NCBI GenBank assembly: GCA_021836865.1
Contig: JAKBHH010000026.1
Coordinates: forward strand, 1 to 41,598
Source: Acidobacteriota bacterium
GTDB lineage: Bacteria > Acidobacteriota > Terriglobia > Terriglobales > Acidobacteriaceae
DNA: 41,598 bases
Reading direction: 5' to 3'
Of this stretch, positions 16,276-24,667 are shown one piece after another; positions within the stretch are counted from its first letter, which is position 1, and each line of letters starts with the position of its first letter. Position numbers and translations under genes: made by a program. Under the pieces are notes generated by a model, which was given only the letters and a program-made list of their open reading frames with translations, ran no database searches and had not been told where the DNA came from.

Positions 16276-17595
16276 ATGGTTGTGATGCGGCGCTACACGG
16301 TGCGAGGACTGCTGATCTTCTGGCTTTTTGTGCTGAGCGCGGTTGCCTACATGGACCGCACGAATATTGCGATTGCGGGTGCGGCAATCCGCGACGAACT
16401 AGGCATCGATAACATTCATTTGGGCTGGGTCTTCAGCGCGTTCCTTGTGGGGTATGCCGCGTTTCAGGTGGCCGGCGGCTGGCTGGCCTGTCGTTACGGT
16501 CCTCGATGGGTTCTCGCGATGAGCGTGTTGTGGTGGGGCGTTTTTTCCGCAGGAACGGCAATGGTCCATGCGGGGCTTGGCCATGCACTGCTTCTGTTGA
16601 TTCTGATTCGCACCGCTCTGGGCGCGGGCGAGGCGGTGATGTATCCGGCAGGGAATCAGTTCGTCGCCCAGTGGATTCCGGTGGCGGAGCGGGGCCGCGC
16701 GAATGGCTGGATCTTTGCTGGCGTGGGCGCGGGGGCGGGGCTCAGCATCCCGGTGCTGACGTGGATTGTGAGCCGCCATGGCTGGCGCGCCTCGTTCTGG
16801 TTCAGCGCCGTGGTGGGCGTGTTGGCCGGGCTGGGGTGGTTTCTGCTGGCGCGCGACCGGCCGGAAGAGCATGCGCTGGTCTCGCGAGAAGAGCTGGAGT
16901 TGATCCAGGCGACGCGTATGACGGAGGCAGCGCGCGGAACGGATGGGCCAGTCTCGTGGAGGCAGGCGATCTTCAACCGCAGCATTATGGCGATGACCTT
17001 GAGCTACTTCATGTTTGGTTATGTGGCGTGGATATTCTTCAGCTGGTTCTATCTTTACCTGGCGCAGGTGCGGGGCATGAAACTGCAGTCGAACGCGGTC
17101 TTTTCAATGATTCCCTTTCTGGCGATGACGGTGTGCTGCCTGGCGGGCGGGTCGATCAGCGACTGGATCGCAATGAAGTATGGACTGCGCGCGGGGCGCT
17201 GCGGCATTGCGGTGGTGGCGATGGCGCTGACGGCAGTGTTTCTCGCAGTGGGCGTGCATGTGCGCGGGCCCTACATGGCGAGTTTGATCCTGGCTGGCGG
17301 AGCGGGTGCACTGTATCTGTCGCAGAGCTCGTTCTGGGCAGTCACGGCCGATCTTGCGGGTGAGCGGTCCGGGGTCGTGTCCGGCGTGATGAATATGGGC
17401 GGCCAGATCGGCGGAGCAGTGACTGCTTCGCTGACGCCGTATCTGGCGGCGCGGCTTGGCTGGAGCGCGGCGTTTGATTTTGCGGCTGCGTTTGCGGCTG
17501 TGGGTGGTGTGCTGTGGCTGTTTGTGGAACCTGGACGCGTGCAGACCGCCCGCACATTACTTGTCGGCACCGCCGAGCCGGCAGGGCGCGAATAA
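16276..17595 (+). CDS. MFS transporter, ACS (anion:cation symporter) family
   Basis: This 439-residue, 12-segment carrier has the ACS-family hallmarks: 'AVAYMDRTNIAIAG' in segment 1, 'LGWVFSAFLVGYAAFQVAGG' in segment 2, and 'RTALGAGEAVMYPAGNQFV' in segment 4. Relatives import hexuronates, glucarate, galactonate and similar organic anions with protons or sodium. It is the first gene of a run with the DUF362 and ManD-like genes (gaps of 62 and 34 bases), so import of a sugar acid or its dehydration product is the natural role. The ATG start at 16276 has AAGGA about 7 bases before it; a second ATG lies three codons on. The substrate is inferred from context only. Confidence 0.9.
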   Translation: MVVMRRYTVRGLLIFWLFVLSAVAYMDRTNIAIAGAAIRDELGIDNIHLGWVFSAFLVGYAAFQVAGGWLACRYGPRWVLAMSVLWWGVFSAGTAMVHAGLGHALLLLILIRTALGAGEAVMYPAGNQFVAQWIPVAERGRANGWIFAGVGAGAGLSIPVLTWIVSRHGWRASFWFSAVVGVLAGLGWFLLARDRPEEHALVSREELELIQATRMTEAARGTDGPVSWRQAIFNRSIMAMTLSYFMFGYVAWIFFSWFYLYLAQVRGMKLQSNAVFSMIPFLAMTVCCLAGGSISDWIAMKYGLRAGRCGIAVVAMALTAVFLAVGVHVRGPYMASLILAGGAGALYLSQSSFWAVTADLAGERSGVVSGVMNMGGQIGGAVTASLTPYLAARLGWSAAFDFAAAFAAVGGVLWLFVEPGRVQTARTLLVGTAEPAGRE

Positions 17596-17657
17596 TTTTG
17601 CAGCCGCAGGGCGTGCTTTGGGAGCATACTACTGGCAAGCGAGGAGGTCGGGCAGAG

Positions 17658-18827
17658 ATGAGAGTACATATTTCCCGCAGAGAGTTTCTTGGCGCCGCAG
17701 GGATGGCGGTCGGCGCACACATCGCGCGTCCAGCGATTGCATCGGCACTCAAGGCGCCGGCCAGTCGCGTGGCCATCGGGCAATGCCAGGAATACAACCG
17801 CGAGGTGACGGCGACACTGGCGACGATGTTTGACCAGTTGGGCGGCCTGGACAAGCTGGTAGGCGGAAAGACCGTGTCCATCAAGCTGAACATGACGGGC
17901 CCGACCAGCGACAAGCTGAACTCGATGCCGAACCAGATGACTCACTGGGTGCATCCGCAGGTCATTGGATCGCTGATTTCGCTGCTTGGCAACGCGGGCG
18001 CGACGCGGATTCGCCTGCTGGAGAGTGCGCCGATCGGGACCAAGCCGCTGCAGGATTTCATGCTGGCCGCGGGTTGGCAGCCTAAGGATTTTGTGAGCGC
18101 CGCGAAGCTGGTGGAATTTGAAAACACGAACTTTCTGGGCAGCGGTAAGACGTATGCGCGCTTCATGGTGCCGGGCGGCGGGCTGATGTATGCGGGCTAC
18201 GACCTAAACCACTCCTACCGGGACACCGATGTATTCATTTCGCTGGCCAAGCTCAAGGAGCACCGGACGGCGGGTGTGACACTGTCGATGAAGAACTGTT
18301 TTGGAATCACACCCTGCACCATCTACAGCCAGGAGGCACCCGAGGACGAGCCTGGCATTCTGCCGGTGGGCTATCGCGGGCCGATGCACTCGGGCTCGCG
18401 CGTGCCGCCGAAGAGCGCGCCGCAGCCGGTAGCGGAATCGAAGGACCCGGGCTTTCGCGTGCCGCGCATCACGGCCGATCTGGTGGCGGCGCGGCCCATT
18501 CACCTGGCTGTGATTGACGGCATCTACACCATGACCGGCGGTGAACTGCCGAATCAGGATCCCAACTGGATTCACCAACCGGTGCATCCGGGGCTGCTGA
18601 TTGCGGGCATGAACTGTGTTGCGACCGATGCGGTGGCGATGGCGACGATGGGCTTTGATCCGATGGCTGACCGCGGCAGCGCGCCTTTTGAGAAATGCGA
18701 CAACACGCTTCGGCTGGCCGAGCACTTGGGCGTAGGCACGCGCGATCTGAGCCGTATTGAAGTGGTAGGCACGCCTATTGTGAAGGCGCAGTACCGCTTC
18801 CCGACGCTCACGCAGTTGACGACGTAG
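17658..18827 (+). CDS. Tat-exported DUF362 protein
   Basis: This protein of about 389 residues begins with a Tat signal ('ISRREFLGAAGMAVGA', about residues 5-20) and carries a DUF362 domain: 'KTVSIKLNMTGPTS', 'GATRIRLLESAPIG', 'DVFISLAKLKEHRTAGVTL' and 'SMKNCFGITPC', then 'IDGIYTMTGGEL' and 'CVATDAVAMATMGFDP'. DUF362 is found alone or fused to ferredoxin domains; its biochemical role is not established. Here no 4Fe-4S cluster motif is present, so it is the iron-sulfur-free form. The start ATG 17658 has GAGGAGG upstream; the long in-frame region before it overlaps the transporter and is not coding. It lies between the transporter and the ManD-like gene, suggesting a part in sugar-acid use. Confidence 0.85.
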   Translation: MRVHISRREFLGAAGMAVGAHIARPAIASALKAPASRVAIGQCQEYNREVTATLATMFDQLGGLDKLVGGKTVSIKLNMTGPTSDKLNSMPNQMTHWVHPQVIGSLISLLGNAGATRIRLLESAPIGTKPLQDFMLAAGWQPKDFVSAAKLVEFENTNFLGSGKTYARFMVPGGGLMYAGYDLNHSYRDTDVFISLAKLKEHRTAGVTLSMKNCFGITPCTIYSQEAPEDEPGILPVGYRGPMHSGSRVPPKSAPQPVAESKDPGFRVPRITADLVAARPIHLAVIDGIYTMTGGELPNQDPNWIHQPVHPGLLIAGMNCVATDAVAMATMGFDPMADRGSAPFEKCDNTLRLAEHLGVGTRDLSRIEVVGTPIVKAQYRFPTLTQLTT

Positions 18828-18861
18828 AATGGTGGGCGACTGATGGCAGGAGGGTAAACAG

Positions 18862-20196
18862 TTGCCGATCGAGCGTCGTGATTTGTTAAGGGGCATTGCC
18901 GGGGCGGGTGCAATTGCACTCGCCCCTCGTGTTGTCAGGGCCGAGGAAGAGGTGGCGCGCGCGACGCGAGCCATGCCTGTACCGAAGATTAGAGACATCC
19001 GCGTCATTGAGTGCGAGCCGGATGGCGTGCGACTGACGGTGGTGAAGATTACCACGGATCAGGACGGGCTTTACGGCTACGGCTGTGCAACCTTTACGCA
19101 GCGCGCAGACCTGGTGAAGCCCGCGGTGGAGAAATACCTCAAGCCATTTTTGCTGGGCAAAACGACGGACCGCATTGAAGACATCTGGCAGTCCTGCTAC
19201 GACAGCTCGTACTGGAAAAACGGCCCTGTGCTGAACAACGCAATCAGCGGCATCGACCAGGCGCTATGGGATATCAAGGGCAGACAAGCTGGGATGCCGG
19301 TGTATCAGCTTGCGGGCGGCAAGTGCCGCGAGGCCGCGGACACCTACGCGCACGCCAGCGGGGCCGAGTTTGCTGATGTGGTGGAGAGCGCCAGGCGTTA
19401 CATGGCGCAGGGCTTTCGCAATGTGCGCGTGCAGGTTGGCTTGCCCGGCATGGCGGGCTATGGCTCGCGCCACGCGGAGGCGGGCAGGCCGCAGGCGCTG
19501 CATGACAAGCCACTGTTCGATCGCGACGCGCAGGTGCGGCGCGCGCTGAAGCTGCTGGAGACATGCCGCCGCGAGCTTGGCGATGAGGTGGAGTTGCTGC
19601 ATGACATGCATGAGCGCCTGACGCCGAACGAGGCCGTTCAGTTCTGCAAAGAGGCCGAGCAGTACCGGATGTTTTTTCTCGAGGATCCGCTGTCGCCTGA
19701 GGACTTGGGATATTTCAGGCAGATCCGCGAGAACTGCGCGACGCCGATTGCGATGGGAGAGTTGTTCAACAGTCCGCATGAGTGGCAGCCGCTTATTGCC
19801 GAGCAGCTCATTGATTACATTCGCGTGCATGTTTCGCAGGCGGGCGGCTTCAGTCCGGCGCGCAAGATCGCGATTCTTGCCGAGCAGTTTGGCGTGAGAA
19901 CAGCATGGCATGGGCCGGGAGACGTCTCGCCGGTGGGTCACATGGCGAACGTCACACTCGATCTGGTGAGCTATAACTTCGGCATTCAGGAGTACTCGCC
20001 GTTCAACGAACGTACGCAAGCCATCTTTAATGGCTGCCCGGAGTGGCGCGACGGCTACCTGTGGGTAAGCGAGAAGCCGGGATGGGGCATCGAGATTGAC
20101 GAGAAGGAAGCCGTGAAGGCGCCCTTCACCGCCAGCCCCCTGAACGGCGGCTGGGGCGAAATTCGGCTGCGCGACGGCACAGTAATCAAGCAGTAA
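18862..20196 (+). CDS. Tat-exported ManD-like mannonate dehydratase (enolase superfamily)
   Basis: This 444-residue protein has a Tat-like leader ('ERRDLLRGIAGAG', residues 4-16) and an enolase-superfamily fold of the ManD/RspA type. ManD enzymes dehydrate D-mannonate to 2-keto-3-deoxy-gluconate. Visible metal ligands are Asp248, Glu274 and Glu300; His250 ('LHDMHERLTP') and His350 ('TAWHGPGDVSP') match the catalytic histidines of ManD, and 'NVRVQVGLPGMAGYG' holds the Arg and Tyr of its active-site loop. 'YNFGIQEY' is the ManD C-terminal signature. Start TTG 18862 has AGGAGGG about 8 bases before it. Family members range from efficient to almost inactive on mannonate, so the exact substrate is uncertain. 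It converges with the next gene, with 9 bases between stops. Confidence 0.87.
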   Translation: MPIERRDLLRGIAGAGAIALAPRVVRAEEEVARATRAMPVPKIRDIRVIECEPDGVRLTVVKITTDQDGLYGYGCATFTQRADLVKPAVEKYLKPFLLGKTTDRIEDIWQSCYDSSYWKNGPVLNNAISGIDQALWDIKGRQAGMPVYQLAGGKCREAADTYAHASGAEFADVVESARRYMAQGFRNVRVQVGLPGMAGYGSRHAEAGRPQALHDKPLFDRDAQVRRALKLLETCRRELGDEVELLHDMHERLTPNEAVQFCKEAEQYRMFFLEDPLSPEDLGYFRQIRENCATPIAMGELFNSPHEWQPLIAEQLIDYIRVHVSQAGGFSPARKIAILAEQFGVRTAWHGPGDVSPVGHMANVTLDLVSYNFGIQEYSPFNERTQAIFNGCPEWRDGYLWVSEKPGWGIEIDEKEAVKAPFTASPLNGGWGEIRLRDGTVIKQ

Positions 20197-20205
20197 TGGC
20201 GCGGC

Positions 20206-21573
20206 TCAGCTGAAGAGCGCATCGTCCCAGGACTGTACTTCATCCCACATGGGCGTGGGCTCAAAGTAACCTGTACCGGGCTTCAGATGCCTCTTGATCT
20301 CATCGTCATTCAGTGTGATGCCGAGGCCCGGTGTGTCGGGAACCTTGATGTAGCCCTTGTTGACGATCGGTTTTTCGATGCCGGTGACGAGATCCTGCCA
20401 GAAGGGCACATCGAGCGAGTGGTTTTCAAGCGCGAGGAAGTTGCGCGTGGCGGCGGCGCAATGCACGTTCGCCATGCAACTGACGGGCGTACCGGCGAAG
20501 TGCATCGCCATGGGCACGCCGTAGCGGAAGGCCATGTCGCCAATGCGATGCGTCTGCAGAATGCCTCCAGAGGTCGCGAGATCCGGATGAATCTTGTCCA
20601 CCACGTGTTCCCTGCATAGGGTCTCAAAGTCCTCAATCCTGTAGATGTCTTCGCCTGTGAGCGTCGGTGTGGGGCTCTGCTGGGTTATCTCCTTCAACAG
20701 GTCGGTGTAATACCAGGGAATCACGTCTTCTATCCACTCGAGGTTGAATTTCTCATACGCCTTGCCGAGCCGGATGACGGACTTTACGCCGATGTGGCCG
20801 AGGTGATCCATGGAGAGCGGCATGTCATAGCCGATGTTGTCGCGCACCGCGGCCACATATTCGCAAAGCCTATCGATGCCTTTGTCGGTCACCTCCGTGG
20901 CGATGAATGGATTGGGCTGGTCGCGCAGCTCCCACTTGCTCATCCCTGAGGGCTGCATCACCGTGCCGGGGATTCCTCCGAGGACGTTGATGCCGAGGTC
21001 CATCTTCATCCACGTGAGCCCCATTTCCTTGCGCTCTTTGGCACGGCGGCCATATTCGGCGGGGTCCATGGATTCAGTGGTATCTGCGTACACGCGAATC
21101 TCATCGCGCCACTTGCCGCCCAGCATCTGGTAGACGGGAATGTTGTACACCTTGCCCGCAATGTCCCACAGCGCCATCTCCACGGCGCAGACGCCGCCGG
21201 CCTGGCGCGCGTTGCCGCCGAATTGCGCGATCTTCTGGAAAAGATAGTCAATACGCAGCGGGTTCTCGCCGAGAAGGCGGCTCTTGAGCACCAGAGCGTA
21301 TTGCGGGCCGGCAATGTCGCGCACCTCGCCCAAACCATAGACACCTTGATTGGTATCGATGCGAATCAGCACGCAGGGGCTCGGTCCCGGCTTCACGACG
21401 ACTGCATAGCGCATGTCGGTAATCGTCAGGTTCGATGGGCTTGAGGCGGTGTTCACATTCTTGATTTCCGCTTCGGCGCCGGCGACAGGGCCGACAGCGC
21501 CGCCAGCGAGCAGTGCGAGTGAGGATTTGAGGATGCTGCGGCGGTTCAAGTGAAGGCTCTCTGCAATGGACAT
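20206..21573 (-). CDS. Tat-exported mandelate racemase/muconate lactonizing-like enzyme
   Basis: This protein of about 455 residues (start ATG 21573, with AAAAGGA upstream; a TTG three codons earlier is the alternative) has a Tat-like leader ('LNRRSILKSSLALLAGGA') and an enolase-superfamily barrel. Asp256 ('SMDHLG'), Glu282 ('WIEDVIPW') and Glu308 ('LTGEDIY') are metal ligands; Lys190 ('WMKMDLG') and His358 ('MAMHFAGTP') occupy general acid/base positions as in mandelate racemase-group sugar-acid dehydratases. Such enzymes take a proton next to a carboxylate and eliminate water or invert the centre. It is encoded opposite the ManD-like gene and divergent from the UxuA-like gene, with a 234-base gap between starts. 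Substrate not determinable. Confidence 0.85.
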   Translation of the reverse strand: MSIAESLHLNRRSILKSSLALLAGGAVGPVAGAEAEIKNVNTASSPSNLTITDMRYAVVVKPGPSPCVLIRIDTNQGVYGLGEVRDIAGPQYALVLKSRLLGENPLRIDYLFQKIAQFGGNARQAGGVCAVEMALWDIAGKVYNIPVYQMLGGKWRDEIRVYADTTESMDPAEYGRRAKERKEMGLTWMKMDLGINVLGGIPGTVMQPSGMSKWELRDQPNPFIATEVTDKGIDRLCEYVAAVRDNIGYDMPLSMDHLGHIGVKSVIRLGKAYEKFNLEWIEDVIPWYYTDLLKEITQQSPTPTLTGEDIYRIEDFETLCREHVVDKIHPDLATSGGILQTHRIGDMAFRYGVPMAMHFAGTPVSCMANVHCAAATRNFLALENHSLDVPFWQDLVTGIEKPIVNKGYIKVPDTPGLGITLNDDEIKRHLKPGTGYFEPTPMWDEVQSWDDALFS

Positions 21574-21807
21574 CGTGGTCAATTCCTTTTCGATGGGTCA
21601 AATGCGACACCCCATCTTACTCCAGCTATTGCAAGCCTTGCCTTGGCGCCTTCATTGCAGGTCTGGACGCGGATCGAGGACTTGTGGAAGAATGCAAAAC
21701 CATGGCCGCGCCCGCAAATTCTGCGCGCGCTGCGGCCACCATCATGCTGCCGGCTCGTTTGTGTAGGTGCATGTTGCGACCTCAATTGATTCCGATGGAG
21801 TGTGCCT

Positions 21808-22962
21808 ATGCAAGCCTCTCTGCTTTCGCGCCGCAAGCTGATCCATCACTTCCTCCGTAGTATGGGCGCAGCAGCTTTGACGCCTGCGTTGGTTCCATTT
21901 GCGGGCTTTGCGCAGCAGGAGAAGAAGCCCTGGTGGCTCGGCGACGGCATGCCACAGGAGAGCGCCCGCACTCCGAAGATAGCCTGCGCTATTGCCCTGC
22001 ACGGCGGCGTGACGGACGAGGCCATTCGCGGGGTAGTGCAACTAGGCGTACGCCATGTGCTTTCCGGAGGCCCGGCGATTCCCTGGACGGTGGAGCAGCT
22101 TCAGCCCATCGTCGATACGCTCAAGGCCGGAGGCGTGACGCTGGGCAATCTGATGTTTGACGGCTTCCCAAAGACGATTTATGGGCAGCCGGGGCGCGAT
22201 GAGGAGATTGAGAAGGTGCGCGCTTCGATTGAAGCCGCAGGAAAAGTAGGCCTGCCGGTGATGGAGTACAACTTCTACGCGCATCGCGCAATGGAGGGCT
22301 ACTACGAAGAGACCGGCCGCGGCGGCGCCGGGCTGACAGGCGCGGACTATGGCCGCATGAAGGGGCTGCAGCCGCTGTCCGCGGAGGGCGCGCATACGTT
22401 GGATGAGATGTGGGCCAATATTGCGTATTTTCTTAAAGCCGTGGTTCCGGTTGCGGAGAAGGCGAATGTGCGGCTGGCACTGCATCCCAACGATCCGCCC
22501 TTTCCGCTGAGCCGCGGATCGCAGCAGATCATGGGGTCGGTTGCAGGCTGGAAGCACCTGATTGAGATTGTGGACAGCCCGGCCAATGGGATTACGTTTG
22601 ACTGCGGCGTGACGCGCGAGATGGGCGAGGATCCTGTGGCTGTGTGCCGGTACTTCGGCAGCCGCGACCGCATCAACCACATGCACTATCGCAATCCGCA
22701 CGTGATGAAGCCGTATGAACGGTACGACGAGGGATTCATCGACGAGGGCGACGTGAACATGTTTGCGGTGATGCGCGAACTGCTGAAGGTGAACTACACG
22801 CGGGAGATTTATCCGGAGCATCCGCGGGCGCTGGACTACGATCGCGCGCGCGGACCGATTCGCGGCTATCCGGGCGGCGGCGGATACACGGGCGATGTGT
22901 ACGACATTGCCTATGCGAAGGCGATGCTGCAGGCGGCGCTCGTCGTCGAGCAGTCGCAATAA
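21808..22962 (+). CDS. Tat-exported UxuA-like mannonate dehydratase
   Basis: This protein of about 384 residues has a Tat-like leader ('LLSRRKLIHHFLRSMGAAAL') and a UxuA-type TIM barrel, the other, unrelated fold that converts D-mannonate to 2-keto-3-deoxygluconate in hexuronate breakdown. 'VMEYNFYAHRAMEGYYEE', 'RLALHPNDPPFPLSRG', 'GITFDCGVTREMGEDP', 'INHMHYRNPH' and 'FIDEGDVNMFAVMREL' correspond to the metal- and substrate-binding loops of UxuA, including the Cys and His zinc/manganese ligands. I chose ATG 21808 because GGAG lies 7 bases before it; a GTG two codons earlier is possible. Cytoplasmic UxuA proteins lack a leader, so export is the odd point. It converges on the RraA-like gene. 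Confidence 0.87.
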   Translation: MQASLLSRRKLIHHFLRSMGAAALTPALVPFAGFAQQEKKPWWLGDGMPQESARTPKIACAIALHGGVTDEAIRGVVQLGVRHVLSGGPAIPWTVEQLQPIVDTLKAGGVTLGNLMFDGFPKTIYGQPGRDEEIEKVRASIEAAGKVGLPVMEYNFYAHRAMEGYYEETGRGGAGLTGADYGRMKGLQPLSAEGAHTLDEMWANIAYFLKAVVPVAEKANVRLALHPNDPPFPLSRGSQQIMGSVAGWKHLIEIVDSPANGITFDCGVTREMGEDPVAVCRYFGSRDRINHMHYRNPHVMKPYERYDEGFIDEGDVNMFAVMRELLKVNYTREIYPEHPRALDYDRARGPIRGYPGGGGYTGDVYDIAYAKAMLQAALVVEQSQ

Positions 22963-23026
22963 CGCAGTCACTTTTGTTGAACGATCTGCTGCAGCGTCGT
23001 TGCGACGGAGTCTCGTATGATGCGGG

Positions 23027-23962
23027 TTATCTCTCGTGCTGCTTTGCCTTGGTCAGAATCGTATCGAACTCGCTGCGCGGCATTTTCAGCTTCTCCGGGT
23101 GAGCATCAATCCACTTGGCAAAGGCGTCATACTTTTCCGGTGTCCATCCGCCTTCAAACTGCCCGCCATTTTTGCCTTGCTGATTGAGTTCAAAGTTGAA
23201 GGCATCGGTGAGGGCAGTAAATTCCGCAGAGCTGATGGCATCCTCCGCAAGGATTGCGGGAATGAACAGAACTCCTTCCGGCTTGGCCAGAACCAGGTCC
23301 CCGGGGAGCACGATGGCCCGTCCGATGCGAACCGGCGCATTGATCGCGGTCAGCTCCATGTCTGCCCAGGCGGAGGGATCATAGCCGCGATAGAAGCCGT
23401 TGAAGTTGGGAATCGCTCGATTCTCTTCCTGGTCGCGGATGCCCGCATCGAAGACGAAGCCGGTGTGCGTGTGCGCGGCCACCCCATTGCCTAGATTCGA
23501 GCCAATCAATGTGCCTTCAATAATCTTGCCGAAGCCGTCGGCGACATACACATCCCCGGGCTGAAGCTCGGCGATGGGCCAGCTATTGTTGTCGCCCACG
23601 CGTCCTTCAGCCTTGCCCTCGTCCCGAATCGCCCTGGCCATATCAGGGCGCGTGGGCATGTACTGCGCGGTGAGCGCGCGCCCGGCAAAGGGCTTGTCGA
23701 TGTGCAGCGCCTGCCAGCCGGACTCGAATTGATTGCGATAGCCATGCGCGCGAAGATATTCCCACACATCTTCGATGGTCATGTTAACGGCGCGCTGCAG
23801 CAGCGAGTCGGGGAGCCTCGGCCGGCCGTCGGGGAAACGATCACCCTTCCACTCGGATGTGTAGAACAGCATCTGGTCGCGCGTCATCTTGACCTGCGCC
23901 CATGCGGGTAGCGCTCCGAGCAACGCGCACACCATCACAACTCTACCCAGAAATCTTTTCAT
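23027..23962 (-). CDS. Secreted RraA-like (HMG/CHA aldolase family) protein
   Basis: This protein of about 311 residues has a Sec-type signal peptide (about 1-23, ending 'PAWAQ') and an RraA-like domain. 'LQPGDVYVADGFGKIIEGTL' and 'GFVFDAGIRD' (Arg176 and Asp177) match the core of the family, with 'VLPGDLVLAKPEGVLFIP' as the following strand. Family members are 4-hydroxy-4-methyl-2-oxoglutarate / oxaloacetate aldolases or decarboxylases, or inhibit RNase E; the divalent metal site uses the Arg-Asp region. The ATG at 23962 has GAGGAGG 6-7 bases before it and starts the signal; the longer frame upstream overlaps the next gene and is not coding. A keto-acid aldolase would follow naturally after the dehydratases next door, but that is an inference. 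Confidence 0.85.
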   Translation of the reverse strand: MKRFLGRVVMVCALLGALPAWAQVKMTRDQMLFYTSEWKGDRFPDGRPRLPDSLLQRAVNMTIEDVWEYLRAHGYRNQFESGWQALHIDKPFAGRALTAQYMPTRPDMARAIRDEGKAEGRVGDNNSWPIAELQPGDVYVADGFGKIIEGTLIGSNLGNGVAAHTHTGFVFDAGIRDQEENRAIPNFNGFYRGYDPSAWADMELTAINAPVRIGRAIVLPGDLVLAKPEGVLFIPAILAEDAISSAEFTALTDAFNFELNQQGKNGGQFEGGWTPEKYDAFAKWIDAHPEKLKMPRSEFDTILTKAKQHER

Positions 23963-24012
23963 TGCGATCCTCCTCTTTACGGCGGGAATGAATTCCAGCT
24001 CACCCTGGCGGT

Positions 24013-24612
24013 CTATTTCTGTCGATTTCGCAGGAAAATGTGATGATAGAGCCGCCACGCGGCGCTGTGCAGCAGGCGGGTCTGCTCGGCCTTGAGTGCG
24101 GCGTAAGACTTCTTGACATAGATATCGAACTCCGGCGGCCAGCCGATGGTGGAGCGGCGCTCCGTGTAGTCGCCCTCTGCCCACTTTGCCATCACAGCCT
24201 TGTAGCCGACAACGTGGGTGACAAAGTCAAGCAGGCATTGCGGCATCTTTTCCTCGACGATGAGATAGGCCTTTTCAATGATGACCTTCTCGCGAATGTC
24301 GTTCAGAGGCATGAAAATGGTGGTCATCCAGAGCATCCACTCCTTCATGTCCTCGTCGCGGATCGGTTCGCTTTTCATCTTGCCCTGCCGTTTGAGCAGA
24401 GAGCGGTAGGCGATGTCACCGGCTTCAGACGCGACGTAGAGCGGGCCATAGAACTCGTTGAGGCGCTTGTTGACGAGGCGCAGCTTGTCGCGGCGGAGGG
24501 CCAACATGCGGGCGCTCAAGAAGGTGACCAGATAGCCGGCGAAGGCGAGAATGACGGTGAGGATGACGGTACTGTGCAGAAGACTGGGCTGGATGAGTCC
24601 GGAGAGGTCCAT
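24013..24612 (-). CDS. Small membrane-anchored protein of unknown function
   Basis: This 199-residue protein has one N-terminal hydrophobic segment (about residues 14-36) followed by a charged, mostly helical cytoplasmic part ('ALRRDKLRLVNKRLNEFYGP'). I do not recognise a named family. The helix just after the membrane segment, rich in Arg and Lys and followed by 'FYGPLYVASEAG', looks like a conserved core. The ATG start lies 55 bases downstream of the permease gene on the same strand, and its stop is 50 bases before the RraA-like start, so it may belong to either transcript. The function is open. Confidence 0.7.
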   Translation of the reverse strand: MDLSGLIQPSLLHSTVILTVILAFAGYLVTFLSARMLALRRDKLRLVNKRLNEFYGPLYVASEAGDIAYRSLLKRQGKMKSEPIRDEDMKEWMLWMTTIFMPLNDIREKVIIEKAYLIVEEKMPQCLLDFVTHVVGYKAVMAKWAEGDYTERRSTIGWPPEFDIYVKKSYAALKAEQTRLLHSAAWRLYHHIFLRNRQK

Positions 24613-24667
24613 TGCGTGTCGTGCCTCGCGGAGAAGTATACCCGCAGAGGGCGGTCAAGCAAGGGCT

